From assembly GCA_006226375.1 (NCBI GenBank), contig SBHC01000010.1, forward strand, positions 238,492 through 302,491: 64,000 nt of DNA, in the 5' to 3' direction. Shown piece by piece: positions 47,200 through 56,826 of the stretch. This DNA comes from Deltaproteobacteria bacterium. GTDB taxonomy: Bacteria > Myxococcota_C > UBA6777. Made by a program: the position numbers and the translations under genes. The first letter of the stretch is position 1; each line of letters begins with the position of its first letter. The notes below the pieces were generated by a model, which worked only from the letters and a program-made list of their open reading frames with translations, did not search any database and was not told the origin of the DNA.

Positions 47200-49260
47200 A
47201 TGAGTTCGTACCATGAAAAACGACTCACAGAACGACGTTCAATCCGAGAATCCAACCAGGAGCCTGTGGAGGCCACCCTCCGCACAATCCACAACGAAGT
47301 TATTCCTGTTGAGATACAGGATCTAAGCCTTGGCGGAGCACAAGTCAGGAGCGAACTTGTCTTCTCACGGCCTCCAGCACAACTCAAAGACCTCACGCTT
47401 CAATTTGCGAATGGCGAACGCATCCTGGCCCATGTGACACCCATTCACATCCAAACACTGCACGAGGTATGGAGTGCAGGATTTCAATTTCTTTCACCCT
47501 CTGTCGACTTGCTACGACGACTGTGTAGCTACTTTCTCCATGGAACGTCACCCACCACGGCTCCCCTGTTTGGTCATCGCCTGTTTGGGGAGATCACACG
47601 CCGTGATGAGATTGTGGAACATCTCAACAAGAGCGCTGCGCAGAATGAGTCTTATCGGCTCTTTGCGACCCAAGAACAGACTCCTCTTGGAACCTTCTTT
47701 CTCGACGAGATACAGACAGCCCAAGGCCGCATTCGTGGGGAGAGTCCTATTCCATTGGAAGTAGGCAACGACTACCTCCTCGCCCGCTTTACCTCCAACA
47801 CCGTCTACTACTTCCAAACCACCCTACTCCGCAGCAGGAACGGGGACTTGGTGTTCGCTCTGCCGCAACGCATCGCCCGCGGAGGCAAGCGAAACACTGC
47901 ACGTGTAGACATTCCAGAACAGCAAGGCCTGACCGTCGAGTTCATCCACCCGATGGTGCCTGGCAAGGCACTGCGAAAGGCCATCCGAGAGGTCAGCATC
48001 CGGGGCTTGTCCTTTGACGTGGATTGGTCCACCGACCTGTTGGTCCCTGGGATGATTATCAGCGCGGGGTTGCTTCGGATCCCCAACAAACCTCCGATCC
48101 ACTGTTCGTTTGTGATTCGCAACATCGAACCCCGTAGCTATGGCGTGTACCGCTGCGGAGTTGAGCTGTTGGAGTTCTTTGGCACCCACCGGCAACATTG
48201 GCTTGAAAGCGCCCTCTCCTTCTTGGCTCCAGCCGTTCGAGAAGCCCACCCTTGGGAGTTGGACATCGTTTGGGACATCTACCAACGCTCTGGGTACCTC
48301 GGCCTCCGCGACGAAGACATCCTCGCGCAGCAGAAGGAGCGATTTGAGTCACAGTGGGGGCGTTTGGGTCGCACCAACAACAACGCCAAGCTCTTCTTGT
48401 TCGAGGACCAGAATCAGCCCATTGGGACCATCGCGATCACCCGGATTTATTCGCAAGCCTGGCTGATTCATCAGCTGGCAGCGCTCTTGGACGAGTACCG
48501 CAACCCCCAGGAGAAGCTGGAGGTGCTGTACAACCTGATTCCTCAGTCCACGCTTCACTGGACGATGGGCCTGGAGAAGCCCGCCTCCATCATCGGAACA
48601 TTCGATGCCACCAGCCGCCTCAACAAGTGGATGTGGCTGCGGTTTAAAGAGAGATACACCGATGACAAGTTAAGCGAAGTCCAACAAGGCTGGAAATACT
48701 ACCACTACGAGCTGGACAGCCTGGACGCCACCCTACCCACAACCCGGCTGGGTTGGGGCGAACCCAACGAGCTGGAACGGTCGATTCTCTCCCAAGATCT
48801 GTACCACCGGGATGGCTCTCTCGCACACAAGATGTTCGACTACGAACAAGAGAAGCTGGAGCTATCGTTCTGGAAGCAAGAGCGAGAAGACAACATTTTC
48901 CAGCACCAACGCCGACTGTTTGTGGCCCGTGATGGCCAGCGAATGGTGGGTTACGCGATTCTGGAAAGCTCACAACCAGGCATCAACATTTTCTCGCTGT
49001 ACAACACATTCCGGATCATTCTCCTGGAGCCCAACACTCCGACAGGGAAGGAAGTGTATGACTTTCTTTTTGCCCATGTTGTCCGCCACTACCTCGAACA
49101 AAACGTGGAGACGATTATCCAGACAGTAGGCCCGTATGATGCTTCCATTGCACCTGAAAAGTACAGCGTGAAACACGACGCCCTGCGACTGCTCGTAAGC
49201 CCACAGCACATGCCGTTGCTGGTTTCCTACCTCGCCGACACTTGGCATCGACAAGGTTAA
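47200..49260 (+). CDS. Two PilZ-like domains with C-terminal GNAT-like region
   Basis: About 686 residues from the ATG at 47200 (AGGGAG 10 bases upstream; an earlier in-frame start at 47146 overlaps the terminator). Near the N-terminus RLTERRSIRES and, 25 residues on, VEIQDLSLGGAQV match the PilZ signature RxxxR...(D/N)xSxxG. A second copy begins near residue 240 with KRNTARVDIPEQ and VSIRGLSFDVDW, less canonical. PilZ domains usually bind cyclic-di-GMP. The C-terminal ~350 residues contain two stretches resembling GNAT acetyltransferase cores (KLFLFEDQNQPIGTIAIT and LFVARDGQRMVGYAILESS). Domain order suggests a second-messenger-gated acyltransferase, which I infer and cannot show. The hybrid kinase gene follows closely. 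Confidence 0.65.
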   Translation: MSSYHEKRLTERRSIRESNQEPVEATLRTIHNEVIPVEIQDLSLGGAQVRSELVFSRPPAQLKDLTLQFANGERILAHVTPIHIQTLHEVWSAGFQFLSPSVDLLRRLCSYFLHGTSPTTAPLFGHRLFGEITRRDEIVEHLNKSAAQNESYRLFATQEQTPLGTFFLDEIQTAQGRIRGESPIPLEVGNDYLLARFTSNTVYYFQTTLLRSRNGDLVFALPQRIARGGKRNTARVDIPEQQGLTVEFIHPMVPGKALRKAIREVSIRGLSFDVDWSTDLLVPGMIISAGLLRIPNKPPIHCSFVIRNIEPRSYGVYRCGVELLEFFGTHRQHWLESALSFLAPAVREAHPWELDIVWDIYQRSGYLGLRDEDILAQQKERFESQWGRLGRTNNNAKLFLFEDQNQPIGTIAITRIYSQAWLIHQLAALLDEYRNPQEKLEVLYNLIPQSTLHWTMGLEKPASIIGTFDATSRLNKWMWLRFKERYTDDKLSEVQQGWKYYHYELDSLDATLPTTRLGWGEPNELERSILSQDLYHRDGSLAHKMFDYEQEKLELSFWKQEREDNIFQHQRRLFVARDGQRMVGYAILESSQPGINIFSLYNTFRIILLEPNTPTGKEVYDFLFAHVVRHYLEQNVETIIQTVGPYDASIAPEKYSVKHDALRLLVSPQHMPLLVSYLADTWHRQG

Positions 49261-49357
49261 CAACGTATGCTCTCCATAGGCCCAACATCCAGGAAGGATG
49301 GGGGTTTTCAGTTGTAGTCCAAACTGCCACGTTTCGTACGACTGCAAAGGAGATGCT

Positions 49358-52300
49358 GTGTACGATTTGCCCTACCAACTCTCAGTGTTTCTCTTTCATC
49401 TCACCCCCCTCACCTTTCTGTTTGTGGGCTTGGTGGTTTGGCAATCTCGCAACAAAGAGCAGTACCACGTCTGTTGGACCACCTTCTGTCTGCTCACCAC
49501 AGTTGCGTGGACACACGCTGTTGTGCTCACCTTCCACATGCAAGATCCCGTTTGGGCAAAGCAAGTCGGGCGCGTCGCCATTTTGTTTGGCTGTCTCAGC
49601 GCCTCCATGTATTACACCTTTGTGCTCTCCTACCTGAACCTTCGAGAGCAGCTTCGCAAACGTTGGCTTGTGATGATGAGCGTGGGAGGGCTTCTTGCCC
49701 TTGGCTTCTTGTTCACCGACATGCTCTACGCCGGAGTCACAAAGGGAGCCCGCGGCATCTTCCAGCCCAAACCTGGTCCCTTGATGGCGCTCTACCTCCC
49801 CTTTGTTCTCTTCTCCTTTGGCTCAGGACTGTACCACTCACGACAGGCATACCGCCGAAGCAGCGGACAAAAGCGACTTCCGCTTCGGTACTTTTACTAC
49901 GCATCATGGGTGGTCATGTGCGCTGCACTTGGCTCCCTGGTTCCTTACTCGGGAGGTAAATCGTCGTGGGTGTGGGTGCCCAGCGCGCTCACGGTAAGTT
50001 ATCCCATTTTGGTGTCGTACGTTATCATCCGGCACAGGCTGTGGGACATTCGGACTGTCCTGCACAAAACAGCCTTATGGTTTCTTGTGTCAGTCCTCAC
50101 CCTGGCCCCGGTCTACTTTCTTATTGATGTCTTGCTTCCGTTCGTCCAGAACCAGCCGACCTTCCTCGCTTTTTTCACGGTCATTCTGTACGGCGTCATC
50201 CTGTTCATTGTGTACAACGTTCAGCCCAAGATTGACGAGATGTTTGCTCGTCGTCGGTTCGAGCAACGTCAAGTCATCGACGACTTTATCGAAGAGATCC
50301 GCCACCTCCAGCACATCGAGCCGTTGACAGAGTCGCTGCACAGCACACTGCGGAACAAACTCAAAGCGTCCTCCTCCAGACTCCTGTTGATGGACAAGAA
50401 CAACTGCAAACTTCTCGACACCGAGGACCCCACGAACAAGCCTATTCAGTTTGAACCTGCGATTCATGAGAAAGCCGAAGGCAACGAGGCCACCGAATCA
50501 AACGAGGAAGAGACAGGCTCCATCACACGTCTTCCCCACTGGAGCCACGCCTGGATCTTAGAACGAGACCAGAGCATAGACTCCACCGCTCTCAAAACCA
50601 GCGACCTTGCGGACTCCCAGCACCAGGATTTGCTCCAGGCGATGACCCAGCGACAGGTTGAAGTGTGGCTTCCCTTGCTCCACAACAACCGCCTCATTGG
50701 CCTCCTTGAGTTGGGCGAAAAGAACAACTACCAGGCTTACACGCTGGAAGATTTCCAGATGTTTGAGCGGATCCGTAGCGCCATTGAAGTCGCTGTAAGC
50801 AACGCCCAGTTGTACAAGGAGTTGCAAGTCACCAACCAAGAGTTGCAGCTTACAACCGAAGAACTCCGCGCCCTCACCTCGCGTTTGGACGAACGGGTCA
50901 AACAACGTACGGCCGATCTCGCCACCGCCAAGCAAGAAATTGAAGGGGCGTACCAAAAGCTGCAGCAAGCCAACGAGGCCCGCACCCGCTTTTTTACCAA
51001 CATCACACACGAGCTACGCACGCCGCTCACCTTGATTCTGGCACCTCTGGAAGATCTCTTGCTGCTGGAAGACGACAAGCTACCTCCCGACCTTCCACCC
51101 ACCCTGCAGCTGATGCGTCGTCAGGCCATTCACCTCTACAGCTTGATCAACGACCTCCTGGATCTCGCCCAGATCGACGCCAAGCAGCTTCGCTTGCGAA
51201 TCCGAGAGTTCTCGCTGCAAGAGCGGCTCTCCTCCATCATCTCGGGCTTTGTGTCGCTCGCCAAACGCAAAGAAATCCAGTTTGAGGTCGAGATCGACGA
51301 CGACTTGCCCACTCTGATGGCAGATCCCGACAAGCTGGAGCGTGTGTTCATTAATTTGTTGGGCAACGCGATCAAGTTCACACCTCGGAAAGGCAAAGTG
51401 TCACTGCGTTTTCATTTGGAGGACGACTGGATCGTCGGAGAGGTAGAGGACAACGGGATTGGTATCCCGGTGGATCAACAAGACCGCATTTTCGACCGCT
51501 TCGCTCAAGTCCAGGACGGTGACGATCGGCCTTATGAAGGCACTGGAATTGGCCTATCTTTGGTGAAAGAGTTGGTCCACTACCACGGGGGCAACATCGA
51601 AGTGGAGAGTGAACCCGACGAAGGTGCGCTGTTTCGGGTACGTCTACCGCTCCAACAGGGTCATGTGGATCAGGACATGCTGGATCGACGAGAGGCTCAC
51701 ATTCCGACGGAACACACACGACGCTCCAGCGACGCCAACCCGCTTCACTCCTTCCAAGTCCGCCCAGCAGTCGCAGCAGGACACTCCGTTACCGCTCGAA
51801 CAGCTCCGGATGTCCAACCTCAAACCCCTCTTGTGCTCAGCGATTCGTCCGACTCCCTTGAGTCTCTTCCAACAGTGGGGTCAAGAGACCTTCTTCCCTC
51901 GTCCAAGTCTTCCACGAGCCTCAAAAAGCATCACTCCGGAGTCTCCTACCCTTCTATCGCAGAGTCGCCGTCTCACCCAGAGCTGTTGTTGGCCGAAAGC
52001 ATCGGCGAATCCAGAACCATGCTTCGCATCCAACCGGATGCTCCCTTCAGACCCAAGAGTCAGCTCCTTGTGGTCGAAGACAACCCTGACATGCAGCGCT
52101 ATTTGAGCAGCATCCTTGCACCTCACTACGACATCATCCTCTCCAACAATGGCCGGGAGGCACTTGAACAGTTGGATGAAGTACACCCAGACCTGATCCT
52201 CAGCGATGTGATGATGCCCGAAGTGAGCGGCTATGATCTGTGCAGACATGTGAAGCAAAACAAGGCGACATCGTCCATACCGGTCATTCTCCTCACAGCC

Positions 52301-53185
52301 AAGAAGGGGAACCAGCCCACGATGCAGGGGTTTCAGGTTGGCGCAGACGATTACGTCGTGAAACCTTTTCACTCCAAAGAGCTGCTGGCACGTATCCAAG
52401 TCCATTTGCGTTTGCAACAAATGGCGCAACAGCTTGCACTCCAAGAGAAAGTTTCGTTGATGGGTCTACTCGCAGCGGGTCTTGCCCATGAAGTGAGAAA
52501 CCCGGCCAACGCAGCCTATCACTCCGTAAAGCCCATCCGTCGCATGGTGGAGTCCAACGATCCGACCTTGCACAAGGACATCGATCTATTGTTGGACGTT
52601 ATCGCAGAATCCGTTGGACGTATCACGACGTTGAGCGACAACCTCCTTGGACTGGCGGGTAACTCAGCAGAGGGCCTCGGCTCCTGGGAGGTGCCTGAAG
52701 CGTTTCAAATCACCAGCAGCTTGTTGTCACACCAATACCCTCAAGTTCATGAGGTGCAAACGTCCTTTCAGCACACCTCATCGATGATTGGCGTACCTTC
52801 GCAACTGAACCAGCTCCTCTTAAACCTACTGAGCAATGCGCTTCGCGCGACAGAAGAAGAAGGCATCGTTGCGCTGGAAACACACACACAAGACGAGCGG
52901 TTCATTCTCACCATCCGAGACACAGGCTGTGGCATTTCGCCAGAAGTCTTGCCACACATTTTTGATCCGCTGTACACGACGCTGGATGTAGGACAAGGAA
53001 CAGGACTTGGGCTCTACCTAGTCCGAAACATTACCCAAAATCACAAGGGTGAAATCACTGTGCAATCTCGCCTCAAGGAAGGAACAACCATCACAGTCAA
53101 TTTCCCGCTGGAGTCTGAGGCAAGAATGGATTTGTCCGCCAGCTTTTCACACACGTTCTCGTCGTATTTGCCTGAGCAGGTATAG
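49358..53185 (+). CDS. Hybrid histidine kinase: 7TM-type sensor, kinase core, receiver, second kinase core
   Basis: About 1,275 residues from the GTG at 49358, which has AAAGGAG 5 bases upstream (the ATG at 49298 has no good site). N-terminal ~270 residues hold seven or eight membrane segments, like the 7TM histidine-kinase sensor region. A GAF-like part and coiled linker follow. Kinase core 1: FFTNITHELRTPLTLIL (His), then NLLGNAIKFT, DNGIGIP and GTGIGLSLVK. After a ~110-residue disordered linker is an intact receiver (VVEDNPDMQRY, ILSDVMMPEVSG, VVKPF). Kinase core 2 follows: LAAGLAHEVRNPANAA (His), NLLSNALRA, DTGCGISPE, GTGLGLYLV. Two complete cores in one chain is unusual. Probable partner of the next gene. 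Confidence 0.9.
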   Translation: MYDLPYQLSVFLFHLTPLTFLFVGLVVWQSRNKEQYHVCWTTFCLLTTVAWTHAVVLTFHMQDPVWAKQVGRVAILFGCLSASMYYTFVLSYLNLREQLRKRWLVMMSVGGLLALGFLFTDMLYAGVTKGARGIFQPKPGPLMALYLPFVLFSFGSGLYHSRQAYRRSSGQKRLPLRYFYYASWVVMCAALGSLVPYSGGKSSWVWVPSALTVSYPILVSYVIIRHRLWDIRTVLHKTALWFLVSVLTLAPVYFLIDVLLPFVQNQPTFLAFFTVILYGVILFIVYNVQPKIDEMFARRRFEQRQVIDDFIEEIRHLQHIEPLTESLHSTLRNKLKASSSRLLLMDKNNCKLLDTEDPTNKPIQFEPAIHEKAEGNEATESNEEETGSITRLPHWSHAWILERDQSIDSTALKTSDLADSQHQDLLQAMTQRQVEVWLPLLHNNRLIGLLELGEKNNYQAYTLEDFQMFERIRSAIEVAVSNAQLYKELQVTNQELQLTTEELRALTSRLDERVKQRTADLATAKQEIEGAYQKLQQANEARTRFFTNITHELRTPLTLILAPLEDLLLLEDDKLPPDLPPTLQLMRRQAIHLYSLINDLLDLAQIDAKQLRLRIREFSLQERLSSIISGFVSLAKRKEIQFEVEIDDDLPTLMADPDKLERVFINLLGNAIKFTPRKGKVSLRFHLEDDWIVGEVEDNGIGIPVDQQDRIFDRFAQVQDGDDRPYEGTGIGLSLVKELVHYHGGNIEVESEPDEGALFRVRLPLQQGHVDQDMLDRREAHIPTEHTRRSSDANPLHSFQVRPAVAAGHSVTARTAPDVQPQTPLVLSDSSDSLESLPTVGSRDLLPSSKSSTSLKKHHSGVSYPSIAESPSHPELLLAESIGESRTMLRIQPDAPFRPKSQLLVVEDNPDMQRYLSSILAPHYDIILSNNGREALEQLDEVHPDLILSDVMMPEVSGYDLCRHVKQNKATSSIPVILLTAKKGNQPTMQGFQVGADDYVVKPFHSKELLARIQVHLRLQQMAQQLALQEKVSLMGLLAAGLAHEVRNPANAAYHSVKPIRRMVESNDPTLHKDIDLLLDVIAESVGRITTLSDNLLGLAGNSAEGLGSWEVPEAFQITSSLLSHQYPQVHEVQTSFQHTSSMIGVPSQLNQLLLNLLSNALRATEEEGIVALETHTQDERFILTIRDTGCGISPEVLPHIFDPLYTTLDVGQGTGLGLYLVRNITQNHKGEITVQSRLKEGTTITVNFPLESEARMDLSASFSHTFSSYLPEQV

Positions 53186-53268
53186 AGAAGAATGCTTGTA
53201 AGGAAGGGTCACCCCGCAAGCCGACCGTCAGGGTGTTGGAGCACCAGAAACAACGGAAAAGAATCATC

Positions 53269-54435
53269 ATGGATCTCAAACAATCTCCAGAACTCCTGAA
53301 GAAGTATCCCATTCTGTACGTGGATGACGAGCGCGCCAACCTGATTGTTTTGGAGCAGAACTTCAACGATCGCTACACCATCCTGACAGCGATATCGGGG
53401 GAAGATGCCCTCGCGATGCTTCATGAACACGAAGTTGCCGTGCTCCTCACGGACTATCGTATGCCAAAGATGACAGGGGTCGATCTCGCCGAACAGGTCG
53501 CCCTCCAACAGCCCGACACGGTCCGGATCATTCTCACCGCGTTTGGCGACCTCGAAATCAGCCTGGACGCGATCAACCGTGGACAAGTCAGCCGGTTCAT
53601 CCAAAAGCCCTGGAACTTCGACTTGATCGACGCCATCTTGTTGGAAAGCATCCAAACCTACCACAACCGAAAACACGTCAAAGACATGCAGATGCGGCTC
53701 CTGGATATGGAACGTGTCGCTTCCGTTGGCCTCGCTGCGGCTGGAGCGGCCCACGATATCAAGAGCGCCAACCATATCATCATGGGCAACGTAGAGATGG
53801 CAGAGTTTCTCCGCAACAAACTCCTGGAGACCATGCCCCAAGACCCTGCCCTACTCGACCTCCTCAACGACATGGCATCCACCCACCAGGACACTCTGCT
53901 CGGCACAAAGATGCTGCAACGCTTGGTCAACACTCTGCTCAGCGTCTCCCGCCCCTCTGAGACCGTCCAAGAACCATTCAACGTGGTGGAGGTGATCGAA
54001 AACGCTGTGCTGCTTTCTCGCGTCAACATTCTGCGCAAAGGCCGGATGTCCGTGGACTTGCCCTCAGAGCCTGTCATGCTACAAGGCTCTCCCCACCGCC
54101 TGTTGCAGCTTCTCAACAATCTTTTGACCAACGCGTGTCAGGCCCTCAACAAGAACCGACCGATAGACAACCGGGTGAGCGTGTCGCTCCAACAAACCGA
54201 CACCCATGTCTGCGTCATGATTCGTGATACAGGAAAAGGCATCCCCGAGGATGTCCTCCCCAACATCTTTCACGCCTTCTACACCACCAAAGGCCAAAGC
54301 GGAAACGGCCTCGGCTTGGCGATCTGCCAACAAGTGGCAAAGGAGTTTGAAGGCAACATTTTCTGTGAAAGCACCCTCGGCAAAGGTACAACCTTTACCA
54401 TCACCCTACCGCTTCAACGCACAAGCCAACCGTAG
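53269..54435 (+). CDS. Receiver-histidine kinase
   Basis: About 388 residues from the ATG at 53269; a GTG at 53233 adds 12. Residues ~10-125 form a receiver with DDERAN, phospho-acceptor in VLLTDYRMPKMTG and FIQKPWN. No DNA-binding domain follows. Instead, VGLAAAGAAHDIKSANHIIMGN supplies a His-box with HD in place of HE, and the ATPase has NLLTNACQAL, DTGKGIPEDV and GNGLGLAICQQ. It resembles the second core of the upstream hybrid kinase, so a phosphorelay or a duplication is plausible. 83 bases separate the two. Confidence 0.9.
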   Translation: MDLKQSPELLKKYPILYVDDERANLIVLEQNFNDRYTILTAISGEDALAMLHEHEVAVLLTDYRMPKMTGVDLAEQVALQQPDTVRIILTAFGDLEISLDAINRGQVSRFIQKPWNFDLIDAILLESIQTYHNRKHVKDMQMRLLDMERVASVGLAAAGAAHDIKSANHIIMGNVEMAEFLRNKLLETMPQDPALLDLLNDMASTHQDTLLGTKMLQRLVNTLLSVSRPSETVQEPFNVVEVIENAVLLSRVNILRKGRMSVDLPSEPVMLQGSPHRLLQLLNNLLTNACQALNKNRPIDNRVSVSLQQTDTHVCVMIRDTGKGIPEDVLPNIFHAFYTTKGQSGNGLGLAICQQVAKEFEGNIFCESTLGKGTTFTITLPLQRTSQP

Positions 54436-54453
54436 GACCCCCCATCCTCCGTA

Positions 54454-54864
54454 TTAACTCATGACGGTTAACACCAGATGTCGCCCGCTCGCGCGGTTGC
54501 GAAACTCACACAAATAGATGCCTTGCCAGATGCCCAAGTTCATTCGGCCATTCGTGATCGGGATGGTCAGGGAGTTCCCCAAAAGCGCCGCTTTGACATG
54601 TGCTGGCATATCGTCCAAGCCTTCCATCGTGTGGGTGTACTCTGGCAACCCTTCCGGAACAAGCCGATTCATGATGGTCTCAAAGTCTACACGCACGGAA
54701 GGATCGGCGTTTTCGTTAATGGTAATCCCCGCAGATGTGTGCTGGATGAACACATGCAACAAGCCCTTCTCAGGCAAGTCAGGCAACGCACGCTCCACGT
54801 GTTCGGTGATCAAATGATATCCTCTTGCAAACGCGGGCAACCGCAGCCTTACCTGCTCCACCAT
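54454..54864 (-). CDS. YjbQ family protein (UPF0047)
   Basis: 136 residues from the ATG at 54864 (GGAG 7 bases upstream). Family motifs are complete: VFIQHTSAGITINENADPSVRVDFE, YTHTMEGLDDMPAHVKAALLG, and GRMNLGIWQGIYLCEFR. The conserved His residues form the presumed active site. A weak thiamine-phosphate synthase activity has been reported for E. coli YjbQ, but the true role is unsettled. It converges with the receiver-kinase gene, with an 18-base gap. Confidence 0.93.
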   Translation of the reverse strand: MVEQVRLRLPAFARGYHLITEHVERALPDLPEKGLLHVFIQHTSAGITINENADPSVRVDFETIMNRLVPEGLPEYTHTMEGLDDMPAHVKAALLGNSLTIPITNGRMNLGIWQGIYLCEFRNRASGRHLVLTVMS

Positions 54865-55190
54865 TCCATATCTCCTCTTCAAGCCAGGTTAACAGGGCTG
54901 TCTTCTCACCCTGTATACACCATACAATGACTCGATTCTCAACATGCGGTGAAAACCGGACACTCAAAAACCTGAAAACCCACTTCAGAACAGCGAAAAA
55001 AAACAAACACAGGTTCAAATGGAAATGGCACGAATCATGGATAGAGGTTGTCCCACCTCTCCGAGAACCTTTTATTTCTGAGCAAGGGCTGCTACAACCA
55101 AAGAGTCAACTTGACCGAAACAACGTTCGACAACATCCGAGAGAATGAACCGTCGCAACACGCCAAACCTGTTGCCACACGAGAAAACCA
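54865..55190. other. Divergent intergenic region, 326 bases, no gene seen
   Basis: It separates YjbQ from the ThiF-CysK fusion and should contain both promoters. It has an A-rich stretch at 54985-55020. Short open frames here lack credible codon use or ribosome-binding sites. I assign nothing further. Confidence 0.4.
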
Positions 55191-56777
55191 ATGAAATACA
55201 AGAACACGCTATTTGACCGGAACATCGGGGTTTGGAGCGAAGACTTCCAAGACCGCTTGCAGCAGGTGGAGATTGGAATCGCAGGTGTGGGGGGTGCCGC
55301 ACACTCTGCCATCGATATACTCCTGCGCAACGGTGTTAAGCGGTTCCGCCTCGCCGACCCTGATAGCTTTGAGATTCACAATCTTCAACGCCAAATCCTC
55401 GCCACACGCAAAGATTTGGGCCGCAACAAAGCCGAAGCCGTCCGAGATTACATTCTCTCTGTCGTTCCAGACGCTGAAGTCCGCGTGTACAACGAAGGAT
55501 TGAACGACGAAAACCTCGGTCCTTTTCTCGAAGGTCTGGACTATGTGATTGAAGCCCTCGATATCTCGGTGTTGCAGCTCAAGCGCGACCTCCACCGGCA
55601 AGCCCGGATTCGCAACGTCCCCTCCATGACGTCTCCAATTGTCGGGTGTGGAGCGGGTCTTCTTGTGTTTTTCCCTGTGGGAATGTCCTTTGATGAATAC
55701 TTCGACTTCCAGCACAGAGGTCGGCTGACCACCGATCGGTTGACCTCCAAAGTCCCCGACTACTTCCAGCCCAACTTCTTCAGCCGAATGCAACAAGGCA
55801 CAGTCCCAACCACTTGCGATGGTGCCTACCTTACAGGCGTGCTCACGGCCGGCGTGATCAAGCGGTTGATTTGGGGCAAACCGGTAGCTGGCGCCCCGAC
55901 CATCCACCAGATCGATCTGTTGGACGACCAGTTTTACACCCAAACCCACCGTGACTTGGGCATCACCCCCCTCTACCCCTACGATGTAGGCACGTACCTG
56001 AAGCTGGAAGGACACAGCCCCACAGGCTCTGTCAAATACCGTCTGGCCCGGCACCTTTTGGAAGAAGCCTGGCTCCAAAATGAAGTCAAGACCGGTCAAA
56101 CCGTCATTGAAGCCTCCTCAGGAAACACCGGCGTGGCGCTGGCCATGTTTGCCCAAAAGCTTGGGATGAGAGCTGAGATCTACGTGCCTCCCGATGTCGA
56201 CGCCCTCCTCGTTGAACGCATCGAAAGCTACGGAGGAATCACGCACACCTACACAGAAACTCCCATGGAGTTGGCTGGAATTCTTCAACGCCGCGTGCAA
56301 GAAGAGAATTGCTACTGGCCCAACCAACACACCAACCCTGAAGCTCTGCACTCCTACGACCGACTGTGGCAAGAGATGCACAGCCAGTTTCGTGAAGCCA
56401 GCCTCTCCTCTGTTGATTATTTCTTTGCCGCTTTGGGCACCGGTGGAACGTTAATGAGCGTGGGTTCTGCGATGAGACAGCACTGTCACGCACAGGTCGT
56501 TGGAGTCGAGTCGGATTGGGATGACCCGATCCCAGGAGTCCGCAACTCAGACCACCAACACTTCGGCGCCATCGACCTGTTTGACCGAACGCTCCCTGAC
56601 CAGATCATCCGCATCACCTTAACAGAGGCCAAAGAACACGTAGAGGCCCTTCGTGAGCAAGGCATCATCGCAACAGCGAGCACAGGAGCTTGCCTTGCAG
56701 CAGCCCAAAAGCTCAAAGAAGAAGATGAAACGGTTGTGATCCTCTCCGCAGACGGCTTCCTCGAAGACACCCGGTAA
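55191..56777 (+). CDS. Fusion of ThiF/E1-like adenylyltransferase and PLP-dependent cysteine-synthase domain
   Basis: 528 residues. Residues 1-~250 are an E1/ThiF/MoeB fold: nucleotide loop AGVGGAAHSA (31-40; usual GGLGS is altered), ADPDSFEIHNLQRQ (55-68, with the ATP-contact Arg67), Lys80 in LGRNKAEA, and VIEALD. The CxxC zinc pairs of MoeB/ThiF are absent, though Cys153 and Cys209 exist. Residues ~260-528 are a CysK/CysM-type enzyme: LKLEGHSPTGSVKYR puts the PLP Lys at 282, EASSGNTGVALA (308-319) binds substrate carboxylate, GTGGTL is the phosphate loop, and TASTGACLAAA contacts the PLP ring. E1 proteins activate sulfur carriers, and M. tuberculosis CysM takes sulfur from such a carrier, so the fusion suggests carrier-dependent thiol amino-acid synthesis. 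Confidence 0.88.
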   Translation: MKYKNTLFDRNIGVWSEDFQDRLQQVEIGIAGVGGAAHSAIDILLRNGVKRFRLADPDSFEIHNLQRQILATRKDLGRNKAEAVRDYILSVVPDAEVRVYNEGLNDENLGPFLEGLDYVIEALDISVLQLKRDLHRQARIRNVPSMTSPIVGCGAGLLVFFPVGMSFDEYFDFQHRGRLTTDRLTSKVPDYFQPNFFSRMQQGTVPTTCDGAYLTGVLTAGVIKRLIWGKPVAGAPTIHQIDLLDDQFYTQTHRDLGITPLYPYDVGTYLKLEGHSPTGSVKYRLARHLLEEAWLQNEVKTGQTVIEASSGNTGVALAMFAQKLGMRAEIYVPPDVDALLVERIESYGGITHTYTETPMELAGILQRRVQEENCYWPNQHTNPEALHSYDRLWQEMHSQFREASLSSVDYFFAALGTGGTLMSVGSAMRQHCHAQVVGVESDWDDPIPGVRNSDHQHFGAIDLFDRTLPDQIIRITLTEAKEHVEALREQGIIATASTGACLAAAQKLKEEDETVVILSADGFLEDTR

Positions 56778-56826
56778 CTCGATTCACTCCTTGTCCAAAA
56801 GCCCGAACGTTTCCGGAGAAACAAGC

